A DNA stretch of 64,000 nt. Origin: JADFQT01 sp965216025 (lineage in GTDB: Bacteria > Chloroflexota > Dehalococcoidia > Lucifugimonadales > UBA3495). The notes under the pieces were generated by a model. It worked only from the letters and a program-made list of their open reading frames with translations. It was not told the DNA's origin and searched no databases. This document shows, piece after piece, positions 16,482 to 24,995 of this stretch (the stretch's first letter is position 1; each line of letters opens with the position of its first letter). The stretch is from assembly GCA_965216025.1 (NCBI GenBank), contig CBDCEX010000018.1, positions 620,001 to 684,000 of the forward strand, in the 5' to 3' direction. A program made the position numbers and the translations under genes.

Positions 16482-17486
16482 TTGAGCGCTCGGGTCTCCG
16501 TTGTAGGCACGACCACCTGGGGCACCACTCTGGGAATTCTCCTGGCGCGGAAGGGCATTCCGGTCGCCCTATTGTCCCGAACCCAGGAGGAGGCCGCAGA
16601 TTTAACAGCGCGCCGGGAACACCCCCGGTTTCTTCCTGGCATACCCTTTCCGGATAACCTCACCGTATCCAGCGATATCGACACCCTGGCCGGCTATTCC
16701 GACCTTGTCATACTGGCGGTTCCCTCCGATCGGTTCCGGCAGAACGTGCAAAGCGTTAAGGAGCACCTGCCCAGCGACTGCATATTGCTGAGCGTGACCA
16801 AAGGTCTGGAGTTACCCGACGGTAAGCGGATGTCCCAGGTGCTGGAAGAGGAGCTACCCGGCGCATTTCACTCCCGCATCTGCGCCCTCTCCGGTCCCAA
16901 TCTGGCCCAGGAAATAGTTCAGGGCAAGCCAGCGTCCACGGTGGTTGCGGGGCGGGATGATGCCAGTACCTCCCGCGCTCAAGAGATTCTGATGTCTCCC
17001 TCCTTTCGGGTTTACACCAGTAGGGACATAATTGGCGTGGAACTGGGCGGAACACTGAAGAACATCATCGCCCTGGGCGCCGGCATCGCCGATGGTCTGG
17101 GTTTGGGGGACAACGGCAAGTCGGCCCTGATTACCCGGGGCCTGGCGGAGATTAGCCGTCTGGGCGTGGCGGCGGGCGCCGATCCCCTGACCTTTGCCGG
17201 TCTGGCCGGTCTGGGCGACATCGTGGCCACCTGCGCCAGTCCCCTGAGCCGCAACCGCTATGTGGGTGAGCAGCTGGCCCAAGGCAGGAGCTGGCCCGAT
17301 ATTCAAGGGTCGATGCAAAATGTGGCGGAGGGAGTCAACACCACCGGCGCGGCGCTGGAAATGGCCGACAAGCTGGGAGTGGACATGCCCATAACTCAGG
17401 TGACCTATCGGATGCTATTTGAGGACCTACCGCCTCGCCAGGCCCTCGCCGAGCTGATGGGCCGCCCCCCACGCCCGGAACGGTAG
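16482..17486 (+). CDS. gpsA: Glycerol-3-phosphate dehydrogenase [NAD(P)+]
   Basis: GpsA reduces dihydroxyacetone phosphate to sn-glycerol-3-phosphate for phospholipid synthesis. The 334-residue protein shows the Rossmann start VSVVGTTTWGTTLGILLARKG (the family's GxGxxG is altered to GTTTWG), SVTKGLEL, SGPNLAQEI, the catalytic Lys in VELGGTLKNIIALGAGIADGL, and GLAGLGDIVATCASPLSRN. The start is TTG 16482 with GGGAG 11 bases upstream. It follows plsY after a 253-base repeat-bearing gap, supplying the plsY substrate. Confidence 0.95.
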   Translation: MSARVSVVGTTTWGTTLGILLARKGIPVALLSRTQEEAADLTARREHPRFLPGIPFPDNLTVSSDIDTLAGYSDLVILAVPSDRFRQNVQSVKEHLPSDCILLSVTKGLELPDGKRMSQVLEEELPGAFHSRICALSGPNLAQEIVQGKPASTVVAGRDDASTSRAQEILMSPSFRVYTSRDIIGVELGGTLKNIIALGAGIADGLGLGDNGKSALITRGLAEISRLGVAAGADPLTFAGLAGLGDIVATCASPLSRNRYVGEQLAQGRSWPDIQGSMQNVAEGVNTTGAALEMADKLGVDMPITQVTYRMLFEDLPPRQALAELMGRPPRPER

Positions 17487-17505
17487 CCCAGCATTACAGC
17501 CTTTC

Positions 17506-17877
17506 CTAACGCAGCTGGCCTAGCTCCAATCCCGGCACCCGCTCAACCAGCCAGGGGCCTAGCACCCGCCGATGACAGGGTTGACCGGCTGGCTCAAAGC
17601 ACAGCAGGGTAAAATCCCCCAAGTCGAGAACGGCTTCAACCCAGGTCCGAAATTCCCCTGGCCGGCTGAAACCCTCGTCCAGCCCCCTTTCGTACTCCCG
17701 GGACAACTCGGCGAAGTCTATCTCTTTGCTCCGGTAGGCCCGTAGTAGCTCCAGGGCCGGATATAGAAAGGGCAACACCTCCCACTCGGTTCGGCGTCCC
17801 CGGGGGTGCTGCCGCGATACCCGGTAGCGTTTGCCAACCCAGTCCTGGGGCGCATAGAAGCTGGCGGTGTAAAGCAT
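17506..17877 (-). CDS. DUF488 family protein
   Basis: A 123-residue protein whose end, DFTLLCFEPAGQPCHRRVLGPWL, is the DUF488 signature (LLCxE...CHRxxL, with two conserved Cys and His). The N-terminus, MLYTASFYAPQDWVG, also fits the family. Function is not established; DUF488 proteins are small cytoplasmic proteins proposed to have a nuclease-like or metal-binding role. It lies 10 bases downstream of the flippase-like gene on the same strand, so co-transcription is likely. Confidence 0.8.
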   Translation of the reverse strand: MLYTASFYAPQDWVGKRYRVSRQHPRGRRTEWEVLPFLYPALELLRAYRSKEIDFAELSREYERGLDEGFSRPGEFRTWVEAVLDLGDFTLLCFEPAGQPCHRRVLGPWLVERVPGLELGQLR

Positions 17878-17887
17878 CAGGGAAGCA

Positions 17888-18937
17888 TCAGCCTGGTTCT
17901 TCCTTGGCAGATTCTAAAATCCCCGGGTCTCGCCCTCCCCGGGGATGAGCCTGCCGCGCTAAGAAGAGCAGGCCACCGAATAGGATGACGCTCAGATAGC
18001 TTATGGCCCGGTCCAGCAATACTACCGCCCCGGCAACCGGAGCCGTCAACTGGGAAAGTCTAACCAGCAGACCGCTAACCCCCGGCTCCACCGCCCCCAG
18101 CCCGCCGGGAGTCGGGACTAGCGTCAAAAGAGAATTTGCCAGGGCGATGAACACCAAGAGAGCCAAATTGAGCTCCAGCCCCAGGGCCAGGGTTACCAGG
18201 TAAAGCCTGGCGATTTCCGCCAGCCATCCCAGCAGGGCCCAAAAGGCGAGCCAAGGAATCTGCCGCAGGCTGCCCAGATATCCCTGATGGAAGCTCTCAT
18301 AATGCCGCGCCACCCTGGCGGGTAGCCAGCCTTTTATCCGGTCTCTCAAGCCAAACAGAATCAACAGTCCCAGTACCAGGGCGGCGAATAGAGCTGCCGC
18401 TATCCCCAACACCATCCAAGCTGATTGAGGCGGGAATTGGCGTGTGCCGATGGAGTAGGATAGGGAAACGAGGAGCAGCAGCACAACCAGGGCAGTGCCC
18501 ACCAACCGCTCGCTGACTATCGTGCCCATCACCAGAGGGAAGGGCGCTTTCTGTTCATTGGAGTAAAGGTATGCGCGGTAGGCATCGCCCAACCGCAACC
18601 AGGCCACCGAATTGGTGAACCAGCCCAGCAGAATCAGCTCGGCGCAGTAAAACACTCCGGGAGCGGGGACATTAGGGCCCTCCGCGTTTCGGAGCAAGAT
18701 GCTCCAGGCAACTCCTCGAAAAAGGAAGTTTGTGTAGTGGACTAGCAGCGCTGCCGCTACGTAGCCAATGTTGGCGCCACGAACCAGCGCCCAAGTCTGG
18801 CCCAAGTCCACATCGAAACGAAAAATCAGAAAGGACAAGGACCCCAGGGCCAGCATCAAGGAGACCAGAGTGGGGACCGACAGAACCCTAGGCCATAACG
18901 GCGCGGCGACTGACTGCCGGTTAAGGAAGCCGGGCAT
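17888..18937 (-). CDS. Flippase-like membrane protein (UPF0104/LPG synthase transmembrane domain)
   Basis: A 349-residue integral membrane protein with about eight hydrophobic segments. The features FRGVAWSILLRNAEG, ILLGWFTNSVAWLRLGDAYRAYL and TLVPTPGGLGAVEPGVSGLL match the lysylphosphatidylglycerol-synthase N-terminal transmembrane domain family. There is no C-terminal aminoacyltransferase domain, so it is a flippase-like stand-alone protein. The substrate, perhaps a lipid-linked molecule, is unknown. It sits between ispH and the DUF488 gene on the same strand. Confidence 0.85.
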   Translation of the reverse strand: MPGFLNRQSVAAPLWPRVLSVPTLVSLMLALGSLSFLIFRFDVDLGQTWALVRGANIGYVAAALLVHYTNFLFRGVAWSILLRNAEGPNVPAPGVFYCAELILLGWFTNSVAWLRLGDAYRAYLYSNEQKAPFPLVMGTIVSERLVGTALVVLLLLVSLSYSIGTRQFPPQSAWMVLGIAAALFAALVLGLLILFGLRDRIKGWLPARVARHYESFHQGYLGSLRQIPWLAFWALLGWLAEIARLYLVTLALGLELNLALLVFIALANSLLTLVPTPGGLGAVEPGVSGLLVRLSQLTAPVAGAVVLLDRAISYLSVILFGGLLFLARQAHPRGGRDPGILESAKEEPG

Positions 18938-18973
18938 CGACCGGGCGAGGGAAGCGCTGGGAAGGGGACATTT

Positions 18974-19876
18974 CTAGCGTAGCTCTTTAGGGAGGGTGAA
19001 GCTGACGTCCTCCTCCACTCCGGTCAGGTGGGTCACCTTCTCGGGTGACAAGGCCTGAATGACGCTCTCAACCAAAACCTCCGGGGTGGACGCACCCGAA
19101 GTAACGCCTACCCTGGTGCGCCCGACCAGCCAGGCTGGGTCAATCTCCTCCGGACCGTTTATCAGATGAGCCGGCACTCCCAAGGCCTCGGCGACCTCCC
19201 GAAGCCGGTTGCAATTGGAGCTGTTCGGAGCGCCAATGACCAGCACCAGCTCCACCTTGGCAGCCATCGTGGTAACGGCCTCCTGGCGGTTGGTCGTGGC
19301 GTAGCAAATGTCATTTCGCACAATGGAATTGGGATAAGTGCTTTGTATGCGGTTGATCGCCTCCGCGGTATCTCCAACGGATAAGGTGGTCTGGGTCAGG
19401 ACCACGACCTCGCTGTCCGATTCCCAATTGGGCAGCTGACTGCCGGCGTGGTCGTTGACCAGGGTCATCGGCACCTGCCCCATGGTTCCCCTCACCTCTT
19501 GATGGCCCCGATGACCCACCAGAAGCACTTTCTTACCTTCCCGGTGGTACTTCTTGGCTTCATTGTGGACCCGGGTCACCAGGGGACAAACTGCGTCGAT
19601 GACCTTTAGCTTCCTCTCACGGGCCTGCTGGAAGTCCTCGGGAGGCGAGCCGTGGGCCGAAAACACCACCAGGGAACCCGGCGGAATATCCTCAATGCTC
19701 TCCACAGTGATGGCGCCTTTCTTTTCCAGCTGCGCCACCACGTAGGGATTGTGAACGATCTGATGCTTCACGTACACCGGAGGACCGTACCTCTCCAAGC
19801 ACAGCTCCACCACTTCTATCGCCCGCACTACCCCGGCGCAAAATCCCCGAGGTGAGCTAAGGATAACTTCTACCAA
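18974..19876 (-). CDS. ispH: 4-hydroxy-3-methylbut-2-enyl diphosphate reductase
   Basis: IspH performs the last step of the MEP isoprenoid pathway, producing IPP and DMAPP with a [4Fe-4S] cluster. The three cluster cysteines are seen in PRGFCAGVVRAIEV (C13), DAVCPLVTRVH (C97) and NDICYATTNRQEA (C191), with the histidine-bearing VKHQIVHN and FSAHGSPP (usually SAHGVSP). The start is taken as TTG 19876 (VEVILSSPRGFCAG) because family members begin there and GAGGGG is upstream; another TTG at 19897 would add seven residues. It follows thrC and precedes the flippase-like gene. Confidence 0.95.
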   Translation of the reverse strand: MVEVILSSPRGFCAGVVRAIEVVELCLERYGPPVYVKHQIVHNPYVVAQLEKKGAITVESIEDIPPGSLVVFSAHGSPPEDFQQARERKLKVIDAVCPLVTRVHNEAKKYHREGKKVLLVGHRGHQEVRGTMGQVPMTLVNDHAGSQLPNWESDSEVVVLTQTTLSVGDTAEAINRIQSTYPNSIVRNDICYATTNRQEAVTTMAAKVELVLVIGAPNSSNCNRLREVAEALGVPAHLINGPEEIDPAWLVGRTRVGVTSGASTPEVLVESVIQALSPEKVTHLTGVEEDVSFTLPKELR

Positions 19877-19927
19877 GATGCCCCTCGCAAGCTGCAATTT
19901 GTTCCCAGATGCTACGGTTGGACTCCA

Positions 19928-21118
19928 CTAGGCGGTGTCGTTCGCCGAAACCTGAATCAGGTCCAGATACTTGTAACCGGAACCGGTGTTCAACAGCACT
20001 ATCGTTTCATCCGGGCCCAAGAAGCCGTCCCCCAGCAGCCGCTTTAGCCCGACCAGGGTTGCCGCACCCTCCGGGCAAGCGATGATCCCTTCGGAGGCGG
20101 CTATCTCGTACATGGCATCCACCATGGAATGGTCGCTCACGGCGATGGCAGTGCCACCGGTCTGCCTGATCGCGTGCAGGATTAAGTAATCGGCGAAGGG
20201 ATGGGGCACTCTCAAGCCATCGGCCAAGGTGGTGGCGTTGGCCCAAGCTTGGGAAGTTTCTTTTCCCTCTTGGAAGGCCCGGACGATGGGCTGGCAGCCC
20301 TCGGGCTGCACCGCTATAAACTTGGGCTGCCGGCCCTCGATCCAGCCCAACTCCAGCAACTCCTGGAAGGCCTTGTGCATCCCTATGATGCCGGTGCCGC
20401 CGCCGGTGGGGTAGATGATGGCGTCTGGCATTTTCCAGCCTAACTGGAGGGCTATCTCCAAGCCCATGGTCTTTTTGCCCTCGGCCCGGTAGGGCTCTTT
20501 GAGGGTAGAAAGGTCGAAGAGATGCTGCTCCTCGGCGACCGCGACGGCGATCCGCCCAGCATCGCCAATCAGGCCATCCACCAGGTTCAACTCGGAGCCC
20601 GCCATGACCGATTCCTTCTGGTTGGACAGGGGAGCGTCCTGAGGCATGAACACCTTCACCGGCAGGCCGGCCCGAGCGCAGTAGGTGGCCGCGGCTCCGG
20701 CGGCATTGCCCGCCGAAGGCATGGTGAATCCGGTGACACCCAGCTCCTGGGCCTTGGAAACCGCCGCGGCGATACCCCTGGCTTTAAAAGTTCCGGTAGG
20801 ATTCAGACCCTCTTCCTTGATGAAAAGACTGCTGAGCCCAAGCTTTTTGGCCAGGTTTTTCGCCTCTAACAGGGGAGTGCCGCCTTCCCCTAAAGTAAGG
20901 ACGTGCTCCGGCTGCATCACCGGCAAAAGCTCCGAAAATCGCCACATGTTATCCGGCCGGCTGGTAAAAACCCGCCGATCCAGGTCGCGACGAAGCCGGG
21001 GCAGGTCATAGCGAGCGAACAGCACCTTGTCACAGCAGGGGCTAGTTTTCTGAAGCTCGGTATGAGGGTAGGTCTTAGCGCATTGGGTGCACTCTAAGTG
21101 GTCCAGGTAGCTAAACAT
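19928..21118 (-). CDS. thrC: Threonine synthase
   Basis: ThrC converts O-phosphohomoserine to threonine with PLP. The 396-residue protein has an N-terminal zinc-ribbon-like CTQCAKTYPH...CC section, the PLP lysine in NPTGTFKARGIAAAVSKA, PSAGNAAGAAATYCARAG for PLP phosphate contact, and PTGGGTGIIGMHKAF. The C-terminal SEGIIACPEGAATLVGLKRLL also fits the family. A threonine-synthase-like cysteate synthase is a minor alternative. It is followed by ispH after about 50 bases. The homoserine branch connects to asd at 58285-59352. Confidence 0.92.
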   Translation of the reverse strand: MFSYLDHLECTQCAKTYPHTELQKTSPCCDKVLFARYDLPRLRRDLDRRVFTSRPDNMWRFSELLPVMQPEHVLTLGEGGTPLLEAKNLAKKLGLSSLFIKEEGLNPTGTFKARGIAAAVSKAQELGVTGFTMPSAGNAAGAAATYCARAGLPVKVFMPQDAPLSNQKESVMAGSELNLVDGLIGDAGRIAVAVAEEQHLFDLSTLKEPYRAEGKKTMGLEIALQLGWKMPDAIIYPTGGGTGIIGMHKAFQELLELGWIEGRQPKFIAVQPEGCQPIVRAFQEGKETSQAWANATTLADGLRVPHPFADYLILHAIRQTGGTAIAVSDHSMVDAMYEIAASEGIIACPEGAATLVGLKRLLGDGFLGPDETIVLLNTGSGYKYLDLIQVSANDTA

Positions 21119-21365
21119 CGATACAACGACCTCGCCAGCCTAACCGCCGGCCCTGAAACCATCAGAACAGAGACCACCGGGCCGCCGATCTCCTGCATAT
21201 CTTACCCCATGCGGCGGTGGATTTGTATGGTTTGCGCTCAAAAATGGGGAAGCTGCCTATCGCTGCTTTGAATGGGATTGCCCGGTTGGTACTGCCGCGC
21301 GACCGGCTGCCCGGAGGGCCTCAACAGAGGGCTTCATCAGAGGGCTTCGATGCCGGGGCTTCAAC

Positions 21366-21394
21366 TTTTGCCACCACCAGCCCTGTGCTATAAT
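21366..21394 (+). promoter_or_regulatory. Promoter-like sequence upstream of ECH remnant and prs
   Basis: TATAAT at 21389-21394 with a -35-like TTTTGC at about 21366-21371. GGAGG at 21406-21410 then precedes the ATG of the enoyl-CoA hydratase remnant, so this probably was the promoter of that gene and may now drive prs. The rest of 21119-21365 shows nothing recognisable. Confidence 0.5.
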
Positions 21395-21416
21395 CTTGGG
21401 GCTCTGGAGGCAGCGC

Positions 21417-21634
21417 ATGTCCGGATACCAATACATGATCCTGGATAGGGACCCCAAAGAGCACTAGCCACTCTGACTTTGAACCGTACCGACCGCCGCA
21501 ACGCAATTAATGACGTCATGCCGGACGAAATAGGCGACACCATCGAGGAGACAATCCCTCTCACCTCGGCGGACCACGCCGAAGGCACCGCCGCCTTTCG
21601 GGGATCCCGACCACCGATTTTCGAGGATAAATAA
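21417..21634 (+). pseudogene. Enoyl-CoA hydratase/isomerase remnant with large internal deletion
   Basis: After GGAGG, ATG 21417 opens a frame reading MSGYQYMILDRDPKEH and then a stop. One base out of frame, the DNA continues TLNRTDRRNAINDVMPDEIG, the classical N-terminal enoyl-CoA hydratase signature. It then jumps directly to SADHAEGTAAFRGSRPPIFE, the family's C-terminal motif, and ends with TAA sharing its last base with the prs start codon. The ~500 bases that would encode the oxyanion-hole and active-site region are absent. It is 218 bp against about 780 bp for an intact gene, so it is a decayed pseudogene by a single-base frameshift plus internal deletion. Confidence 0.8.
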
Positions 21635-22584
21635 TGGATTCGGTAATAGACGAACTTCGGGTTTTCTCCGGAAACGCCCACCCTCAGCTGGCCCGGGACG
21701 TATGCGACTACCTCAAAATCCCCTTGGGACAGGCCGAGATGTTCAAGTTCGCCAATGACAACACCTTCGTGCGTATCCTGGAGAACGTGCGGCAGCGCGA
21801 CGTGTTCATTATTCAGCCCATCTGCTATCCGGTCAACGACAATCTCATGGAGCTGCTGATCGCCATCGACGCCTTCAAACGGGCCTCCGCGGGCCGCATC
21901 ACCGCGGTGGTTCCCTACTACGGCTACGGGCGTACCGACAAAAAAGATCAGCCCCGGGTGCCAATTACCGCGCGGCTGGTGGCGGATCTGCTGACCGCCG
22001 CCGGCGCTAACCGCCTGCTGACGGTGGACCTGCATGCCGGGCAGATTCAGGGCTTCTTCAACATCCCGGTGGACGAGCTTACCGCCCTGCCTATTCTTAT
22101 CGACTACTTCAAGGCCAAGGAGATCTCCGACCTAGCGGTGGTGGCCGTGGACATCGGCATCAGCAAGCGGGCCCGCGACGTGGCCGAACATCTGGATGTC
22201 CCCCTGGCAATCATCGAAAAGCGCCGGCTCGGCAACGGCGACCGGACTGAAATCCTCAACGTCATTGGCGACGTGGACGGTAAAGTTGCCCTGACCTTCG
22301 ATGACGAAATTCTTACCGGCGGCACCGTGATCAACGCCGCCGAAGCCCTGGTGAAGCAGGGGGTTACCGAGGTATTCTGCTGCGCCACTCACCCGATTTT
22401 CTCCCCAGAAGCGCCCCAACGCCTGGCCCAAAGCAGTTTCCAGGAAGTGGTCGTCACCGATACCGTGCCCCTGACCAAGAAACAAATCAACGGCAAGATT
22501 ACGGTTCTATCGGTGGCGCCGCTGCTGGGAGAGGCGATCTACCGAATTCATAAAGGCCAGTCAGTAGGGGAGCTATTCAACTAG
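21634..22584 (+). CDS. prs: Ribose-phosphate pyrophosphokinase
   Basis: Prs makes PRPP from ribose-5-phosphate and ATP for nucleotide, His and Trp synthesis. The 316-residue protein has LRVFSGNAHPQLARDVCDYL, FIIQPICYPVNDNLMELLIAIDA, VVPYYGYGRTDKKDQPRVPITARL, the metal-binding DLHAGQIQGFFNIPVDEL, and the PRPP loop TFDDEILTGGTVINAAEAL (usually DDIIDTGGT). Its ATG overlaps the TAA of the enoyl-CoA hydratase remnant, so it was translationally coupled to that gene and now depends on the same upstream region. Confidence 0.95.
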   Translation: MDSVIDELRVFSGNAHPQLARDVCDYLKIPLGQAEMFKFANDNTFVRILENVRQRDVFIIQPICYPVNDNLMELLIAIDAFKRASAGRITAVVPYYGYGRTDKKDQPRVPITARLVADLLTAAGANRLLTVDLHAGQIQGFFNIPVDELTALPILIDYFKAKEISDLAVVAVDIGISKRARDVAEHLDVPLAIIEKRRLGNGDRTEILNVIGDVDGKVALTFDDEILTGGTVINAAEALVKQGVTEVFCCATHPIFSPEAPQRLAQSSFQEVVVTDTVPLTKKQINGKITVLSVAPLLGEAIYRIHKGQSVGELFN

Positions 22585-22692
22585 CTTTCTGAGCGGGTTT
22601 CTCCCCCTTGGCAAGGGGAAGAAACCAATCTTCTCAAACGCCTTCTTCACAAGTCGCCCTCTATTCGCACCCCCTGGGGAGGTTGATACACC

Positions 22693-23868
22693 ATGTACGA
22701 TCTGTTAATCAAGGGCGGGACGATAATCGACCCGGCCGAGGGCATCAATGGACTAAACGATGTGGCCGTGACGGATGGCAAGGTTGCCCGAATAGCTCCC
22801 AACATAGCAGCGGAGGAAGCCACCCAGGTCGTGGAGGTCCGCGGCAAGATCGTTACGCCTGGACTAATCGACCTGCACACCCACGTTTACGCCGGAGTCA
22901 ACGCCAACGGCGTTCAAGCCGACCTCGGCGGGGTCCGAGCCGGTGTGACCACTATGGTGGATGCCGGCAGCTCCGGATGCGACACCTACGGCGGCTTCCC
23001 AGCCCACATCATCCCCGGCAACTCCACCGAGATCATTCCCTTTCTCCACATCTGCCGCACCGGTCTGGCCACCACGCCAGACATCTTCAGCCCTTCCAGC
23101 ATCGACCTGGACAAGACTATCCAGACAGTAGAGGAGAGCCGGGGCGTCATTCGCGGCATCAAGGCCCGCATGGTCTCGCCGGCGCTGGAAATCATGGGCA
23201 TGGAGATGCCCCGCATGGCCAAGCGGGCCGCCAAGGAGGCCGGAGTCAAACTGATGGTCCACATCGGCGATACCGAAAAACGGTACGATGCCAACGTCAT
23301 CCGCGAGCTGCTTCCCATCCTGGAAGAGGGAGACATCGTAACTCATCTGTTCACCGCCAATCCCGGCGGGGTCATCGACGCCGATGGCAAGTTGGTCCCG
23401 GAGGCCAAAGAGGCCCAGGACCGGGGCGTGTGGCTGGACACTGCCCACGGCCGGGGGAACTTCAGCTTCGATATTGGCGAAAAGGTGCTGGACCAGGGCT
23501 TGATACCCCACTGCATCAGCACCGACCTGACCCTGCCCGGTCGGCAGCGCACGGTCCACAGCATGACCGAAATGATGACTCGGTTTCTGGCTTTGGGCTT
23601 CACCATGAATCAGGTGGTGGAGCAGTGCACCATCAACCCGGCTCGGGCCTTGGGTGAGCAGGACCGCCTGGGCAGCCTGGCGGTGGGCAAGCAGGCCGAC
23701 ATTTCCGTGCTGGAAATCAAAGAGGGCGACTGGGTGGTCTACGACGTACTGGGCGGCCCCAGAAAAGTGGACCGGGCGGTGGTGCCAGTGCTGGCCGTCA
23801 AGAAGGGCCAGGTCTTCGAGGCCGGCTGGGGCCCCCGCGCCTGGGGCTGGGAGCCGGACGCGGCGTAG
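22693..23868 (+). CDS. Amidohydrolase/deacetylase family metallohydrolase
   Basis: A 391-residue amidohydrolase-superfamily enzyme. Metal ligands are recognisable: VTPGLIDLHTHVYAG (HxH), the region GIKARMVSPALEIMG with the bridging Lys, LMVHIGDT and VTHLFTANPGG for the histidines, and CISTDLTLPG for the final Asp. The C-terminal NPARALGEQDRLGSLAVGKQADISVL is typical of the superfamily. It resembles the subgroup annotated as amidohydrolase/deacetylase (D-glucosaminate- or N-acyl-amino-acid-related) rather than dihydroorotase; substrate uncertain. The start follows GGGAGG. It is followed by a hairpin terminator. Confidence 0.85.
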   Translation: MYDLLIKGGTIIDPAEGINGLNDVAVTDGKVARIAPNIAAEEATQVVEVRGKIVTPGLIDLHTHVYAGVNANGVQADLGGVRAGVTTMVDAGSSGCDTYGGFPAHIIPGNSTEIIPFLHICRTGLATTPDIFSPSSIDLDKTIQTVEESRGVIRGIKARMVSPALEIMGMEMPRMAKRAAKEAGVKLMVHIGDTEKRYDANVIRELLPILEEGDIVTHLFTANPGGVIDADGKLVPEAKEAQDRGVWLDTAHGRGNFSFDIGEKVLDQGLIPHCISTDLTLPGRQRTVHSMTEMMTRFLALGFTMNQVVEQCTINPARALGEQDRLGSLAVGKQADISVLEIKEGDWVVYDVLGGPRKVDRAVVPVLAVKKGQVFEAGWGPRAWGWEPDAA

Positions 23869-23933
23869 GGTACATGCCGGGGCCTGCGCCTGGCTGGTTT
23901 TAACAGCGGCTGTACGCATGAAGGATAATGGTT

Positions 23934-23970
23934 CAGGACCCCCAAGTAATACTTGGGGGTCCTGTATTAT
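23934..23970 (+). terminator. Hairpin terminator after amidohydrolase gene
   Basis: CAGGACCCCCAAGT and ACTTGGGGGTCCTG form a perfect 14-bp stem with an AAT loop, followed by TATTATTG. The U-tract is short but the stem is strong. The rest of 23869-24158 has no coding potential; a ribosome site AAGGAGG precedes the next gene. Confidence 0.75.
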
Positions 23971-24158
23971 TGCCGTGACCACATTCACCAATTGGACCTT
24001 TTCCCCCCTGTTTGTCACCGTTCTCTACGAAGATAGCACCTGTTTTCCCCTCTTTTGTTATCTTTTTCCAGCCCCTCGCAACCCGGGTGACGACTTGGTC
24101 CTGCTAGATTCAGGATTAGCAGTTATACATATACGCCCTAAGCAAGGAGGAAGAAGCA

Positions 24159-24995
24159 ATGCAAAACTTAGCGAGGATACCAATTTTTGCCATAGGGGTC
24201 CTGGCCGTGGCGGCGGCCTTCACAGCCCTCTGGCTTTACGCTGGCAGCGACATCGTTCACGGCACCAAGGGTGGTGGAAAGGCCGCCCCGGTCGAGTTGC
24301 TGCTTATCGATAAGGACACCCTCGACGACCGCATACAATCTATCCTGAGCATCTCCGACGCCGACCCATTCTGCGGAACCGGAACCGGGGATCCTATCAT
24401 CTGCGTTAACGATGACATCGCAAAACCGGGTGAGCGCACGCTGTTATTTACGAGGAGGAACGATATCACTCCCTTTGGCCCCCTGACGCTGCCCACCGCT
24501 GAGCACCACAGTTATATTGGGCTCTTCAGGTTTAGCCTGCCGGATCCGCAGCTGAATCTGAGCAGCAACACTGAATTTACCATCTACGAGTTCATCACAG
24601 CTACGGTCGCTGCCGCCGATGCAAGCAACTTGGACCAGGTTGCCGGGGTTGTCCCGCTGAATAGATATGACATCGAGGGGGGGAACGGCAAGGATGGGCT
24701 GTTAGGCAAGACGGTATGCGCGGTGGTGTTCGACGAGAACATAACCGTCGATACCGTCTCGTCGTCTGGAAACTTGGCAGGCGCCAACCTGGGGGTGACA
24801 GCCTTTGAAGTGACCGCCCTCGGGGACGATGAGTTCCCTATTCTGCCCTCGTTGATTGTGAACCTGCTGCCCTCAACGGAGGTGCAAAAGGTCTGTGAAA
24901 GCGTTACACAAGGGAAATATGCTGGTAAAGATGGTGGTGGAAAGGGTGGTGGTGGAAAGGGCAAACCCGCTAAGGGATTGTCACGAAATAATTAG
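24159..24995 (+). CDS. Secreted or anchored protein with Gly/Lys-rich tail, 3' end altered by IS insertion
   Basis: A 278-residue protein with an N-terminal hydrophobic segment (IPIFAIGVLAVAAAFTALWL, residues 7-26) and no recognised domain. Cysteines near residues 72, 83, 187 and 247 could form disulphides. The C-terminus reads KDGGGKGGGGKGKPAKG, a basic glycine-rich tail. The last codons and TAG come from the ISAzo13-family element inserted at 24974: removing it and one TAA copy gives GKPAK followed by a stop. AAGGAGG precedes ATG 24159. No homology is recognised; extracytoplasmic location is inferred. Confidence 0.65.
   Translation: MQNLARIPIFAIGVLAVAAAFTALWLYAGSDIVHGTKGGGKAAPVELLLIDKDTLDDRIQSILSISDADPFCGTGTGDPIICVNDDIAKPGERTLLFTRRNDITPFGPLTLPTAEHHSYIGLFRFSLPDPQLNLSSNTEFTIYEFITATVAAADASNLDQVAGVVPLNRYDIEGGNGKDGLLGKTVCAVVFDENITVDTVSSSGNLAGANLGVTAFEVTALGDDEFPILPSLIVNLLPSTEVQKVCESVTQGKYAGKDGGGKGGGGKGKPAKGLSRNN

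Noticed and set aside
22608..23657. 349-residue plus-strand frame overlapping the amidohydrolase
   Set aside because: Arg/Gly/His-rich frame-shifted shadow of a well-supported amidohydrolase.
22864..24018. 384-residue minus-strand frame opposite the amidohydrolase
   Set aside because: Antisense shadow with no family features.
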